A stretch of 49,132 bases of DNA, from assembly GCA_947565425.1 (NCBI GenBank), contig CANOFW010000023.1, positions 1-49,132 of the forward strand. The letters are read 5' to 3'. The translations under genes were made by a program, and so were the position numbers. Position 1 is the first letter of the stretch. Every line of letters starts with the position of its first letter. Shown here piece by piece: positions 7,522 to 17,000 of the stretch. Below the pieces are notes generated by a model. That model searched no databases, was not told the DNA's origin, and worked only from the letters and a program-made list of their open reading frames with translations. This DNA comes from an uncultured Lachnospiraceae bacterium. GTDB lineage: Bacteria; Bacillota; Clostridia; Lachnospirales; Lachnospiraceae.

Positions 7522-9780
7522 TTATACTTTTTTTAGTTTTGCAAATGAGGCAAACATTTTCTTTGTGCCTACCCGGTCAAAATCTACTGTCACCTCATAA
7601 TCCCTGCCGCCTTCCACTATCTGTAAAACCGTTCCTTCTCCAAATTTGATATGTTTTACTCTATCCCCGTTGGCATATTCCAGAGAAATCCCGCTAGTTG
7701 TATTGCTAGAGAATGAAGTACTTGCGGAAGGCTTTTTGGGATATAACTTACTCTGCGTATTCCCTACGGTAAAAATCGGGTTCACCCTGGAACGCGCTTG
7801 CTGGAAAGAACGTGAAGAAGATTCACTTGTCGTTTCTTCTTTGTCCTTGCCAATAGATGCCCCTGCCAACAGATTTCTCGGTATCTCCTTGACAAAGCGA
7901 GATACTTTATTATATTGCGTCTCGCCACGAATCATACGTTGTCTGGCACAGGAAATCGTCAGATTCTTCATCGCACGCGTAATCCCTACATAGCACAGCC
8001 GTCGCTCCTCTTCTATCTCCATAGGGTCATCCGAGATTATGGTCATATAACTCGGAAACAGGCCGTCCTCCATACCTGCCAGATACACATTGGGAAACTC
8101 CAATCCCTTGGCGCTATGTAAAGTCATCAATACCACATAATCGCTGCCCTCCTGCAAATTATCTATATCTGCAACAAGTGCAACTTCTTCCAAGAATCCG
8201 CTTAACGTCGGCTCCTCCTCTGCACTTTCCTCATAAGCCACCGCCTTACTGATTAACTCGTCGATATTCTCAATACGCGCCATGGCTTCTTCTGTGTTCT
8301 CTGCCTCCAGTTCCTGCACATACCCTGTCTCATCTATGACCTCCTGCAAGAGTTGGGAAACGCTAAGATATTCCATCTTACTGCGCATAGACTGAATCAG
8401 CGTCACGAAAGGCTTAACTTTTACCCCGGCACGTCCGATACTTGGAATGTCGTCTGCCATTTTCAATGCATTATAGAAACTCATATCCATATCTGTGGCA
8501 TATTCCTGCACACGCCCCAGCGTAGTGGCCCCAATCCCACGCTTTGGCACATTAATGATACGCCGTACCGCCAAGTCATCTCTGCCATTATCAATCGTCT
8601 TTAAGTAAGCAAGCAAATCCTTAATCTCTTTCCTCGCATAAAAGTTCACGCCGCCCACAACACGGTAAGGCGTGTTGTTCACAACAAACCGTTCCTCAAA
8701 AAGACGGGACTGTGCATTGGTTCTGTATAAAATCGCGCAATCACCATAACTGCTTTTCCCTTCTCGCACATTCCTCTGAATATCCTTTACTACGTAATCC
8801 GCTTCCTCATAGGCGGAATCAAACTGCTGGAAATTAATCTTCTCGCCCGCCTCATTTTCCGTCCATAAACTCTTGGATTTCCTGCCCACATTATTGGCAA
8901 TCACGCGGTTTGCCGCATCTAAAATATTCTGTGTGGAACGATAATTCTGCTCTAACTTAATCACTTTTGCATCAGGATAAACTTCCTCAAAGTTGAGAAT
9001 ATTCTTAATATTTGCTCCACGGAACTTGTAAATCGACTGATCGTCATCTCCCACCACACATAAATTCCGATATTTATCTGCCAGCAAGCGGATGAACTCA
9101 AACTGCGCCGTATTTGTATCCTGATACTCGTCCACCATAATATATTTAAAACGTTCCTGGTAACTGTTAAGTACTTCTGCGTCATGCCTGAAAAGCTCTA
9201 CCGTCTTGACAAGCAAATCGTCAAAATCCAGCGCGTTATTCTTATGCAGCATCGCTTGGTATTCTCGATATACCGCCGCCTGCCTTTCTTTAGCAAAATC
9301 GCCTGCGGCACGCCGTGTAAATTCCTCCGGTGAAATTAATTCATTCTTGGCCGAGGAAATTACTCCCAAAAACATTCTCTCTTTATAAATCTTCGTATCG
9401 ACCTGCAAGCGTTTGCAAACTTCCTTCATCAACGATTTCTGGTCATCTGTATCGTAAATAGTAAAATGGTTATCGTAACCGAGACGGTCGATATAACGCC
9501 GCAAAATGCGCACGCAGGCAGCATGAAAAGTGGATACCCAAATGCTTTCCGAGCCGAACCCCACAAGCTTATCTATACGCTCACGCATCTCTTGTGCCGC
9601 TTTATTGGTAAACGTGATCGCCAGAATATGATAGGGATTAACGCCCCTCTCCTCAATCAGACAGACAGTCCTGTGTGTCAGCACCCTGGTCTTGCCAGAA
9701 CCTGCCCCCGCCAAAATCAACAGCGGTCCTTCCGTACAAAAGACCGCCTCCTGCTGCATCGCATTCAAGTTCTCGTACAT
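7522..9780 (-). CDS. pcrA: ATP-dependent DNA helicase PcrA (UvrD/Rep family)
   Basis: Superfamily 1A 3'-5' helicase for DNA repair, plasmid rolling-circle replication and removal of RecA and RNA polymerase, 752 residues, the usual length. Walker A is GAGSGKTR (25-32), followed by motif II DEYQDTNT, motif III VVGDDDQSIYKFRG, motif IV QNYRS, motif V LMTLHSAKGLEFPNVYLAG and motif VI YVGITRA. The C-terminus ends with the PcrA Tudor-like segment (GDRVKHIKFGEGTVLQI) that binds RNA polymerase. GGAGG precedes the ATG. The nearby yerC-like and DUF1836 genes fit a common Firmicutes neighbourhood. Confidence 0.97.
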   Translation of the reverse strand: MYENLNAMQQEAVFCTEGPLLILAGAGSGKTRVLTHRTVCLIEERGVNPYHILAITFTNKAAQEMRERIDKLVGFGSESIWVSTFHAACVRILRRYIDRLGYDNHFTIYDTDDQKSLMKEVCKRLQVDTKIYKERMFLGVISSAKNELISPEEFTRRAAGDFAKERQAAVYREYQAMLHKNNALDFDDLLVKTVELFRHDAEVLNSYQERFKYIMVDEYQDTNTAQFEFIRLLADKYRNLCVVGDDDQSIYKFRGANIKNILNFEEVYPDAKVIKLEQNYRSTQNILDAANRVIANNVGRKSKSLWTENEAGEKINFQQFDSAYEEADYVVKDIQRNVREGKSSYGDCAILYRTNAQSRLFEERFVVNNTPYRVVGGVNFYARKEIKDLLAYLKTIDNGRDDLAVRRIINVPKRGIGATTLGRVQEYATDMDMSFYNALKMADDIPSIGRAGVKVKPFVTLIQSMRSKMEYLSVSQLLQEVIDETGYVQELEAENTEEAMARIENIDELISKAVAYEESAEEEPTLSGFLEEVALVADIDNLQEGSDYVVLMTLHSAKGLEFPNVYLAGMEDGLFPSYMTIISDDPMEIEEERRLCYVGITRAMKNLTISCARQRMIRGETQYNKVSRFVKEIPRNLLAGASIGKDKEETTSESSSRSFQQARSRVNPIFTVGNTQSKLYPKKPSASTSFSSNTTSGISLEYANGDRVKHIKFGEGTVLQIVEGGRDYEVTVDFDRVGTKKMFASFAKLKKV

Positions 9781-9865
9781 ATTTTATTCCTCCCTGGTAC
9801 ACGCTCAAACATATGTTTATTATAGTGTATCTTTTTTCATATTTCAACCAGTTTTCTTCCATTAT

Positions 9866-10203
9866 GTAACTATTCAGCCATAATTTTTATATAACAGCCT
9901 TATTCTATAGAACTTTTTTACTTTTGTACAAAAATACTTATGGGCAATATATATTTTCTTACAGATTCCCCCTCCATACTGCCATAAGGGAAACATTTGA
10001 TGGATTTTGTGCATCCCTTGTCTCCGGGACATGGACGGAATGTATTCCCGGAGCTAGGGATGCTAAAAATCCAGTCACGTTTCCCAGTAGCAGTATGGCG
10101 GAGAATCTGTTGGAAACAAATGGTTCCCATAAGTATTTTTATATTCTATAATATAAAAATTCTATGGAATGGGCTGTACAAAAGATTAAGGCTGAATAGT
10201 TAC
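9866..10203. repeat. 338-bp near-complete palindrome, family B element
   Basis: The ends are a perfect 14-bp inverted repeat, GTAACTATTCAGCC (9866-9879) and GGCTGAATAGTTAC (10190-10203). The resemblance continues inward for most of the element: AAAATACTTATGGG, ACAGATTC, CCATACTG, GGGAAAC and CATCCCT occur in order in the left arm and, inverted, in the right arm. The whole fills the gap between pcrA and the DUF1836 gene and holds no convincing gene. It looks like a non-autonomous transposable element (MITE-like) able to form a very long hairpin. Confidence 0.8.
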
Positions 10204-10279
10204 TCCATTCTCATGGAAAAGCAACAAACTGCTTGTCATCTGATTTTGAATACTATATAATATTTTTGAGGTGAAAAGA

Positions 10280-10918
10280 ATGACAATTGATGAAAAAGAT
10301 TTATTGAATCGTATTTTAAACAGCCTGTCACATATTGATTTTATCAGACCGGAAGATTTCCCAAATATTGATTTATATATGGATCAGGTAACAACCTTCA
10401 TGGACACTCAGCTTTCAGCCTGCAAACGGCATACGGAAGATAAAGTGCTGACCAAAACCATGATTAATAATTATGCCAAGAACAACCTACTTCCTCCCCC
10501 TATCAAGAAGAAGTACTCGAAAGAACATATGCTGGCTCTGATCTTCATCTACTACTTTAAAAATATTCTGAGTATCGGAGATATTCAGGCAATCTTAAAT
10601 CCCATCACCGACAAATACTTTGCTTCCGATTCCAAGTTTTGTCTAGAAGATATTTACGCAGAAATCTTCCGACTAGAAGAAGCAGGAATAGTAAACATGC
10701 AAAAAGATCTTACCAGAAAATACCAGACCAGCTTACAAACCTTTACCGATTTACCGCAAGAAGACCAAGCAGAGCTCCAGCATTTTGCATTTATCTGTAT
10801 GCTATGCTTTGACGTTTATATGAAAAAGCAATTGATTGAGCACATGATTGACGGCAAGATACCAGAAATGGGCAAATCTAAAAAATCTTCTGAAAGAAGC
10901 AAAAAGGCCGATGATTAA
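10280..10918 (+). CDS. DUF1836 domain protein
   Basis: A 212-residue cytoplasmic protein of the DUF1836 family. The motif region around TKTMINNYAKNNLLPPPIKK, followed by YSKEHMLALIFIYYFKNILS, is characteristic and looks like a MerR-like winged helix-turn-helix reading head, so a DNA-binding role is suspected. The start is the ATG at 10280 with GAGGTG six nt upstream, not the GTG at 10271. The last residues are Lys- and Ser-rich. It stands alone, with a terminator-like hairpin downstream. Confidence 0.8.
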   Translation: MTIDEKDLLNRILNSLSHIDFIRPEDFPNIDLYMDQVTTFMDTQLSACKRHTEDKVLTKTMINNYAKNNLLPPPIKKKYSKEHMLALIFIYYFKNILSIGDIQAILNPITDKYFASDSKFCLEDIYAEIFRLEEAGIVNMQKDLTRKYQTSLQTFTDLPQEDQAELQHFAFICMLCFDVYMKKQLIEHMIDGKIPEMGKSKKSSERSKKADD

Positions 10919-10921
10919 AAC

Positions 10922-11012
10922 AAGAGCTTCCGCATTAAGTTTGAGACATACTCCAAGTAATTCTATACCGCCAAGCGGTCATATGTTTCATGCCTTTTGC
11001 GGCAGCTCTTTT
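10922..11012 (+). terminator. Long-loop terminator after the DUF1836 gene
   Basis: AAGAGCTTCCGCA (10922-10934) pairs with TGCGGCAGCTCTT (10998-11010, one mismatch), followed by TT. The loop holds a smaller ACCGC/GCGGT stem. Confidence 0.6.
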
Positions 11013-11107
11013 ATTCCCAAGCAATGCACCAGAGCGCTTAAGAAAATAGCCGTGTTTACCCCGGCGAGGGGGCAAATCCTCCAAGCTTACTGCGTGGTAT
11101 TTGATGC

Positions 11108-11404
11108 TTATTCTTCTCCAATTCCCATTCTTGCGAATACCATATCATATCCGTCATTTCCATAATTCAGAGAACGATTCACCCTACTGATTGTCGCCGT
11201 AGATGCTCCCGTCTGTTCTGCAATATCCAGATATGTCTTCTGCATTCGCAGCATCCTCGCCACTTCAAACCTCTGAGAAAGTGATAACAACTCATTGACT
11301 GTACATACATCTTCAAAAAACTTATAACATTCCTCTTTATTCTCCAGGCTTAATATCGCTTCAAACAAATGGTCTACGGCTTCCGTCCTCAATTTTTTGC
11401 TCAT
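11108..11404 (-). CDS. YerC/YecD family TrpR-related protein
   Basis: A 98-residue DNA-binding protein of the TrpR/YerC fold. The helix-turn-helix is visible as TYLDIAEQTGASTATISRVN. Homologues sit near pcrA in Bacillus, as here. The target is unknown; the family is annotated as TrpR-related but tryptophan binding has not been shown for YerC. The start at 11404 is preferred over 11410 because AAGGAG sits 8 nt before it and only one base before the outer ATG. Confidence 0.88.
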   Translation of the reverse strand: MSKKLRTEAVDHLFEAILSLENKEECYKFFEDVCTVNELLSLSQRFEVARMLRMQKTYLDIAEQTGASTATISRVNRSLNYGNDGYDMVFARMGIGEE

Positions 11405-11429
11405 ACCCATTCTCCTTTATGTATTTCTT

Positions 11430-11529
11430 GGGGTTGTCGCACGAACATAAGTTGCTTTGCGCATTCTGTCTTAACTGCATAAGCAGCAAAAGCTTTTAAA
11501 CAAATGAATATATTTGTGTGACAGTTCCC
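11430..11529. repeat. Diverged, shortened family A palindromic element
   Basis: Left end GGGGTTGTCGCACGAACATAA, right end TGTGTGACAGTTCCC. Between them only the right half of the full element is kept (GCATTCTGTC, then GCATAAGC and CTTTTAAAC). It lies upstream of the yerC-like gene and may carry or displace its promoter. Confidence 0.65.
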
Positions 11530-11598
11530 GCATCTCTATGATTTTATCATATTAAAGTTGTAAAGTAAACAAATATTTGATCACTTACTAACTTATAT

Positions 11599-11778
11599 GT
11601 AACAGCTCAACCCACGCCATTCGCAAAATCGCACTTACGTGCTCTTTGTTGCTTCGCAACTCTTTTTGCTCATAATCTGGCGTTCCGCTCATAGCCGACA
11701 TAATATGCTCATTCATGCCTACCCACAGGGCACTTAGCATGATTCGCCCATTATGCCTGGCTATGACTGGACTGTTAC
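11599..11778. repeat. Family B palindromic element
   Basis: Starts GTAACAGCTCAACCCACGCC and ends GGACTGTTAC. The interior (GCCATTCGC, GCTTCGCAAC, TGGCGTTCCGCTCAT, ATGATTCGCCCA) closely matches the copy at 38885-39047. No gene is inside. With the previous element it fills the 375-nt gap between the yerC-like and PHP genes. Confidence 0.75.
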
Positions 11779-11785
11779 ACTTATA

Positions 11786-12508
11786 TCACTTAGTTTTATA
11801 GTTGATATACTCATATATAGCCTCACCGCAGGCATTTAAAATCAGTTCTTGTGGAAAGTCCAACGACTCCAGCATTTCCAAAGCATACGCGTGCCCGCCC
11901 ACCAGATGATCCGCATGTGCATCGGAATTGACAATAACAGGAACACGGTATTTCACGCACAAGTCCAGCATTTGCAGATAATTGTCTCTCGCGCCCATGC
12001 GAAAACTTACCGGAGATAGCGAAGTGCTATTTACTTCCAACAACACATGGTACTCTTTCGCCGCTTTCACCAAAGCTTCATAATCAATGGGAAAACGACC
12101 GTCATCAGGATGTCCAATGATATTGACATAGGGATTTTTCATAGCTCCAAGATAAGCGGTCGTATTGTCCTCAACCGTACCTGAAACATAACACGGCGGA
12201 TGGATACTCGCCACAACCACATCCATCTCTTTTAAAATTTCCTCTGGAAGATCAACATGCCCTGCATAGTCCAGAATATTCAGTTCCGCTCCATACAGCA
12301 CTGTCAATGCTCCATGGCTGCGCGGCAACACCTTATAATTGGAAAAATAAATTTGCTGACAACTCCCCGGCATGGCTGGCGCGTGTTCCGTAATCGCCAA
12401 TAACTCCAATTCTTTCTCCATGGCTGCCGCTATCATCTCATTCCTGGTATTATAGGCATGTCCACTGGCAATGGTATGTGTGTGCAAATCCATCTTATCC
12501 GTTATCAT
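11786..12508 (-). CDS. PHP-domain phosphatase (YcdX-like)
   Basis: A 240-residue metal-dependent phosphoesterase of the PHP family. The signature metal ligands are MDLHTHT near the N-terminus, LAITEHAPAMPG, GAELNIL, SIHPP, IIGHPDDGRF, LLEVNSTS and NSDAHADH at the C-terminal side. The length and the order of motifs fit YcdX-type trinuclear zinc phosphatases rather than histidinol phosphatase. The native substrate is not established for this class. The gene is monocistronic on the minus strand. Confidence 0.88.
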   Translation of the reverse strand: MITDKMDLHTHTIASGHAYNTRNEMIAAAMEKELELLAITEHAPAMPGSCQQIYFSNYKVLPRSHGALTVLYGAELNILDYAGHVDLPEEILKEMDVVVASIHPPCYVSGTVEDNTTAYLGAMKNPYVNIIGHPDDGRFPIDYEALVKAAKEYHVLLEVNSTSLSPVSFRMGARDNYLQMLDLCVKYRVPVIVNSDAHADHLVGGHAYALEMLESLDFPQELILNACGEAIYEYINYKTK

Positions 12509-12673
12509 TTCCTCTACCTTCTCTTCTCTTTTTTACCATTTTAGCTGTTTTTCCAGAAAAAAACAAGTTTTAAGTTTCCCCATTTTTTGTAATAATCTAT
12601 ATTTCAGTACCAAAAGGTCTTGCACAAAAGCGTCTGGAAAGCTAGCTCTCCATAGCACTTTTATGTGCAAAGT

Positions 12674-12864
12674 GGGGATGTCGCACTAACATAAGTTACA
12701 AGCTATGATTCATTCAAAAGGTTTACATTGCATAGCAATGTAAACAACATGCACAAAAATTATCTTGGGAATCTAGCTTCCCAGAGTGATTTTGGTGCAT
12801 TATGTCTTTGCCGCATGAGCGGCAAGACCTTTTGAACGAGGAAATAAATTCGTGCGACACCCCC
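12674..12864. repeat. Family A palindromic element, full copy
   Basis: A 191-bp element. The left end is GGGGATGTCGCACTAACATAA and the right end GTGCGACACCCC. Inside are the nested stems ATTCATTCAAAAGG/CCTTTTGAACGA, TTGCATAGCAATG and TCTTGGGAATCTAGCTTCCC. An outer palindrome surrounds it: TTTCCCCATTTT (about 12576) with AAAATGGGGAAA (about 12896), and AGTACCAAAAGG with CTTTTGGTACT. The element therefore probably landed inside an older palindrome. The 474-nt gap it fills has no gene. Confidence 0.8.
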
Positions 12865-12982
12865 CTTTTGGTACTATGCATATACAAAATGGGGAAATTC
12901 AAACCTTGCCTGCCAATCCTAATAACATATTGGCTTCCTCCTACATACTATAATTACAAATATAAATCAAAAGGACGAAAAA

Positions 12983-14002
12983 ATGAAAAAACATGTACCT
13001 CGCTGTCTAACGATGCTTTTATGCATCACAGCTATTCTAAGCACTTCTCTACTGACTGGATGTTCTGCCAAAAAGGACAGTCAAAATCTTACAAAGCTGA
13101 CCTTAAACGAAGTGGCGCATTCTATTTTCTACGCACCTATGTACGTTGCCATTGAGGAAGGCTACTTCGAGCAGGAGGGCATTGACCTGACGCTTGTCAC
13201 CGGATTTGGCGCTGACAAGACAATGACTGCTGTTCTATCCGGTGAAGCAGAGATCGGTTTTATGGGACCTGAAACCACCGTCTATACCTACAACGAAGGT
13301 GCACAAGATTATGTGGTAAATTTTGCACAACTGACCCAACGCGCCGGAAATTTTCTGGTAGCGCGTAAAGAAATGCCCGACTTTACCTGGGCAGATTTAA
13401 AAGGAAGTGAAGTTCTCGGTGGGCGCAAGGGTGGCATGCCGGAAATGATCTTCGAGTATATTCTAAGACAGAATGATATTGATCCAGCTTCTGACCTTTC
13501 CATTGACCAAAGTATTGATTTCGGCTCTACCGCCGCTGCTTTTTCCGGTGGCAAAGGTGATTTCTCCGTTGAATTTGAACCGGGCGCAACCTCCCTGGAA
13601 TTAGAAGGAGAAGGTTATGTCGTCGCATCTTTGGGCGTAGATTCCGGTTATGTGCCCTATACCGCATTCAGCGCCAAGGCAGAATATATGGAAAAAAATC
13701 CTCAAATCATTCAGCAATTTACCAATGCCCTGCAAAAAGGTATGGATTATACCAGAAACCACACCCCAGAAGAAATTGCGGCAGTTATCGCTCCACAATT
13801 CAAGGAGACCGATGCCAAAACTCTTACTGCTATCGTGACGAGATACCATGAGCAGGACACCTGGAAAGAAGATCTCGTATTTGAAGAGGACAGCTACCAG
13901 CTCCTTCTGGATATTCTCTCCGACGCTGGAGAACTCATGGGTACTCCTTCTTATCAGGAACTAGTAAACACTGACTATGCCAAAAAAGCTGCTCAACAAT
14001 AA
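12983..14002 (+). CDS. NMT1/SsuA-type ABC transporter substrate-binding lipoprotein
   Basis: A 339-residue lipoprotein. The signal peptide ends in LLTGCSAK with lipidated Cys27. The mature part follows the SsuA/NMT1/TauA pattern: HSIFYAPMYVAIEEGYFEQE, LTLVTGFGADK, GEAEIGFMGPE, DLKGSEVLGGRKGGMPE. This family binds sulfonates, nitrate or thiamine precursors. No permease or ATPase gene adjoins it, so the partner complex must be encoded elsewhere. The ligand is not predictable. AAAGGA precedes the ATG. Confidence 0.88.
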   Translation: MKKHVPRCLTMLLCITAILSTSLLTGCSAKKDSQNLTKLTLNEVAHSIFYAPMYVAIEEGYFEQEGIDLTLVTGFGADKTMTAVLSGEAEIGFMGPETTVYTYNEGAQDYVVNFAQLTQRAGNFLVARKEMPDFTWADLKGSEVLGGRKGGMPEMIFEYILRQNDIDPASDLSIDQSIDFGSTAAAFSGGKGDFSVEFEPGATSLELEGEGYVVASLGVDSGYVPYTAFSAKAEYMEKNPQIIQQFTNALQKGMDYTRNHTPEEIAAVIAPQFKETDAKTLTAIVTRYHEQDTWKEDLVFEEDSYQLLLDILSDAGELMGTPSYQELVNTDYAKKAAQQ

Positions 14003-14009
14003 ACAGAAC

Positions 14010-14052
14010 GGGCTGTTACATTATGATTACATCTTACATTTTGTAACAGCCC
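14010..14052. terminator. Hairpin between convergent genes
   Basis: GGGCTGTTACA (14010-14020) and TGTAACAGCCC (14042-14052) form a perfect 11-bp stem between the convergent substrate-binding protein and InlB-repeat genes. No strong U-run. The TGTAACAG arm resembles family B ends, so it may derive from that repeat. Confidence 0.55.
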
Positions 14053-14061
14053 TCTGTCCCC

Positions 14062-17000
14062 CTACTGTCTGCAATGGGCAAATCTACTCAAAAATTTTTG
14101 ATTTATTTCCTGTCCAAGTTTCCAGTGCCCTTGTCCACCCTCAGTAATCCAATCCTGGACGGCAAGCACATCTTCATGCGTGTATCTCCAGGTCTCTACA
14201 GGCGTGTGGTTGCTCAAAATGCTTTTCAGATAGGCAAAATTTTCCGGCTCCCTCCAGGCGGAGTTTTCTTCCAGCGTATGCAAATATTTCTGTGAAATAT
14301 AGCGAACATAGCGCCTTGGCTCCTCCGCTTTCACGGCATCCTCATCCCATACGATAACCTGCACTGTTTTGTGAGAAGTCTTCTGATAGGCGTCCGTCAC
14401 CTGATATGTCACTTCAAATTTCGCTTTGGACTCCGTCTGCATCTTCATTGCCTGCGGATCAAAATTTTTGAGTTTTAATTTCCAAGTAACATCGCCGTCT
14501 TCCTCATCTTTTGCAGATGCCCGCCGAATGAGCGCTGCGGCTGTAATCTCTCCGCGATTTGCCTCCTCTTTTAAGTAGTAAAATACATTTTCACTGCTTA
14601 TTTGGGGGTAATTATTGTATTTTATCTTAACTGGTATCTGTTCTTGCGTAGTGTTACCCGTGCTGTCTGTAACAGCAAACGTCACAAGTACCGTCACCAC
14701 TTCCCCTTTTTCAAGTTTAAGATAATATGTATCGAGAAGAAAACCTTCTGGCACGTCTTCTCCATACACCTTCTCATAAGCCATCTGACTGAGCTGCTTC
14801 GTCTGTGGATAAGATACCTGCACAATACGCAATTTATGATTCAAATTCGGATGATTTACAAGATCTTTGTTATCCTCATTATCATGTGCTGTCAATCTGC
14901 GTATGAGTTTTTCCTTCGTAACCTTCTCTCCTTCATAGAATTCCATCTTCTCTCCCGGTGTTACCACAATCGTTGGACATGAATCCCATTTTGCACGTAG
15001 ATTGATATATTCGTTTGCATGAGAGCTTTGAGGCGCAGCATACTTAGATTGTACTTCTCTCACTCCTGGCAGTGTTCCGTTACTCGAAGAAGCATCCATC
15101 ACACCTGCTCCCGGCAAAATGCAGATTGGGTATGCTTCCTCATAGGTTCCGATATCTTCTGTCGTCCCGGTTGCAATAACTTTTTTCTCACTGGCATTTA
15201 AATAAATACTTGCCATTTTACGCTGGTCTTTCGCTGCAAACTGAGATTCATCACTCATCTCCCATCCCTGAAAACAGTATCTCACCTTACACTCATATTT
15301 CTTTCCAGCATTCGTGTGTTTTTTTTCCATTTTCTCTTTGGTAAAGGGATTGTCCCGAAACCAATACATATCTTCCAAAGACACGTCATATTCTAAGATA
15401 TTTTTACCGGAAGTTGCACCATTGCCATTGTATGCCATATTAACATCTTTATAACGATAATACCGCTGCACGTTTCCGGGTCCTTGAATGTTATTAATTC
15501 TTGAGCATCCATCGTACCGGTATAAATCATATTCCGTATCATACGTCCCCCAGGCGCTGCCTGCAAGACTGCCTCCGGCTTCCGATTCCTCCGCATCTTT
15601 CTCTCCTAACTTTACAAGCGTTCGGAATCGCCCGTCCTGAAAATAGATTAACCTATCGCAGAGAGGCTTTTCCTCTTTCTCTACCTTTAAGCGATATGCT
15701 GCCCCCTCCGGAACAGTAAGCAGCAATTTCACACTTCGCGCATTTCCTGTACTTCCTGATGCTGAACCTGCACTCAGAGAAGATTGGAAGTTTCCGATCT
15801 TCGTTTGAGACGGCTGCGCCGTAAGGGAAACTTCACACCCCGGCTGCATTGTATGAATCAACACGTTTCGGGCATCACTGTCATATCTGAGCCGCACACC
15901 AAAATCTTCCCGAATATCTCCGGCCTCCTTTGTAATGTCACACGGAATATCTGCGTAGTCTTCACACCCAATTTGATAATCATACCAGGCATACCATGTC
16001 TCATTTCCTTCAATTCCCTGTCTGTCTAATGCCTCTGCGGTTGGCAAACCATCACTGTCAATCATTTTCTTTATAAAGTGGCTGCCGATCACATCACCAA
16101 CGCTTTTTTTCATCGTATAATACCCGCGAAACAAATACCCTGCTTTCTCTGGCGTGTCAATTGCCTGCCCTGCTGCAAATTTCTTGCTGCCTGTACGGTC
16201 AAAAAACAATCCTCTCTCAAATGTTTTATAAAGTATATCTGTCCCTGTTCTACTTGGATTGGTGAGCCCATGATTTAGTGTAATTGTATAGACATTCGGT
16301 TTCCATTGCGCATAGAGAATGATTTCCTGATCTCCATCCTTGAGATTAGGCGCATAATCCAGCATCTCGTATTCAAGTTCCTGGTCGAAAGCTTTGCCCG
16401 AGCCGTCAGGTTTTGTATTCCATTCTGCGCCAACCAGCCTCGTATACCCGCTTCTGGACAAGCGTAATGATGAGAAATTTACCAGTTCTTTTTTTGCCGT
16501 CTTATAATTCCATCTACTGGTAAACGACTCTATGGTATTAGGACCGCTGCTTTGGTCTATCTGCCCGCCGTTTGCATTGTATCTTACGGTCAACGTATTT
16601 ATCCTCCACTGTGCATAGAGTGTGATCTCGCCACCGTTTTCTGACGTTAGATTTTTTATTTCTTCTCCTAAATCATACCTTGTTCCCCTGCCATCGCTCT
16701 TAGTATTCCATCCCGTCAAGGTATAACCGGCACGTTTATATTTCGCACCAGCCCTCAATGACAATTTTGTATCATAAATAGCATTCTGGCTGCTGACTGT
16801 CCCAGAACCCCCGTTGGCATGATACTTTATCTTATATTGGTTGGGAATCGTTTTGTACAACATAAACTTATGATGAAAGTTTGTCGGGTGAAACTCCACC
16901 GTGCCCTCATCTCCACCCTTGCATCCCAACCATACATGAGACTCCCCGGCATGGCAGAATCTTCTCTGGTTCGGACAATAAGAATAATATATCTCAAAGT

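Noticed and set aside
11000-11107. A riboswitch-like structured stretch downstream of the DUF1836 gene
   Set aside because: It lies 3' of one gene and 3' of the convergent gene, where a riboswitch would have nothing to control, and no known motif was recognised.
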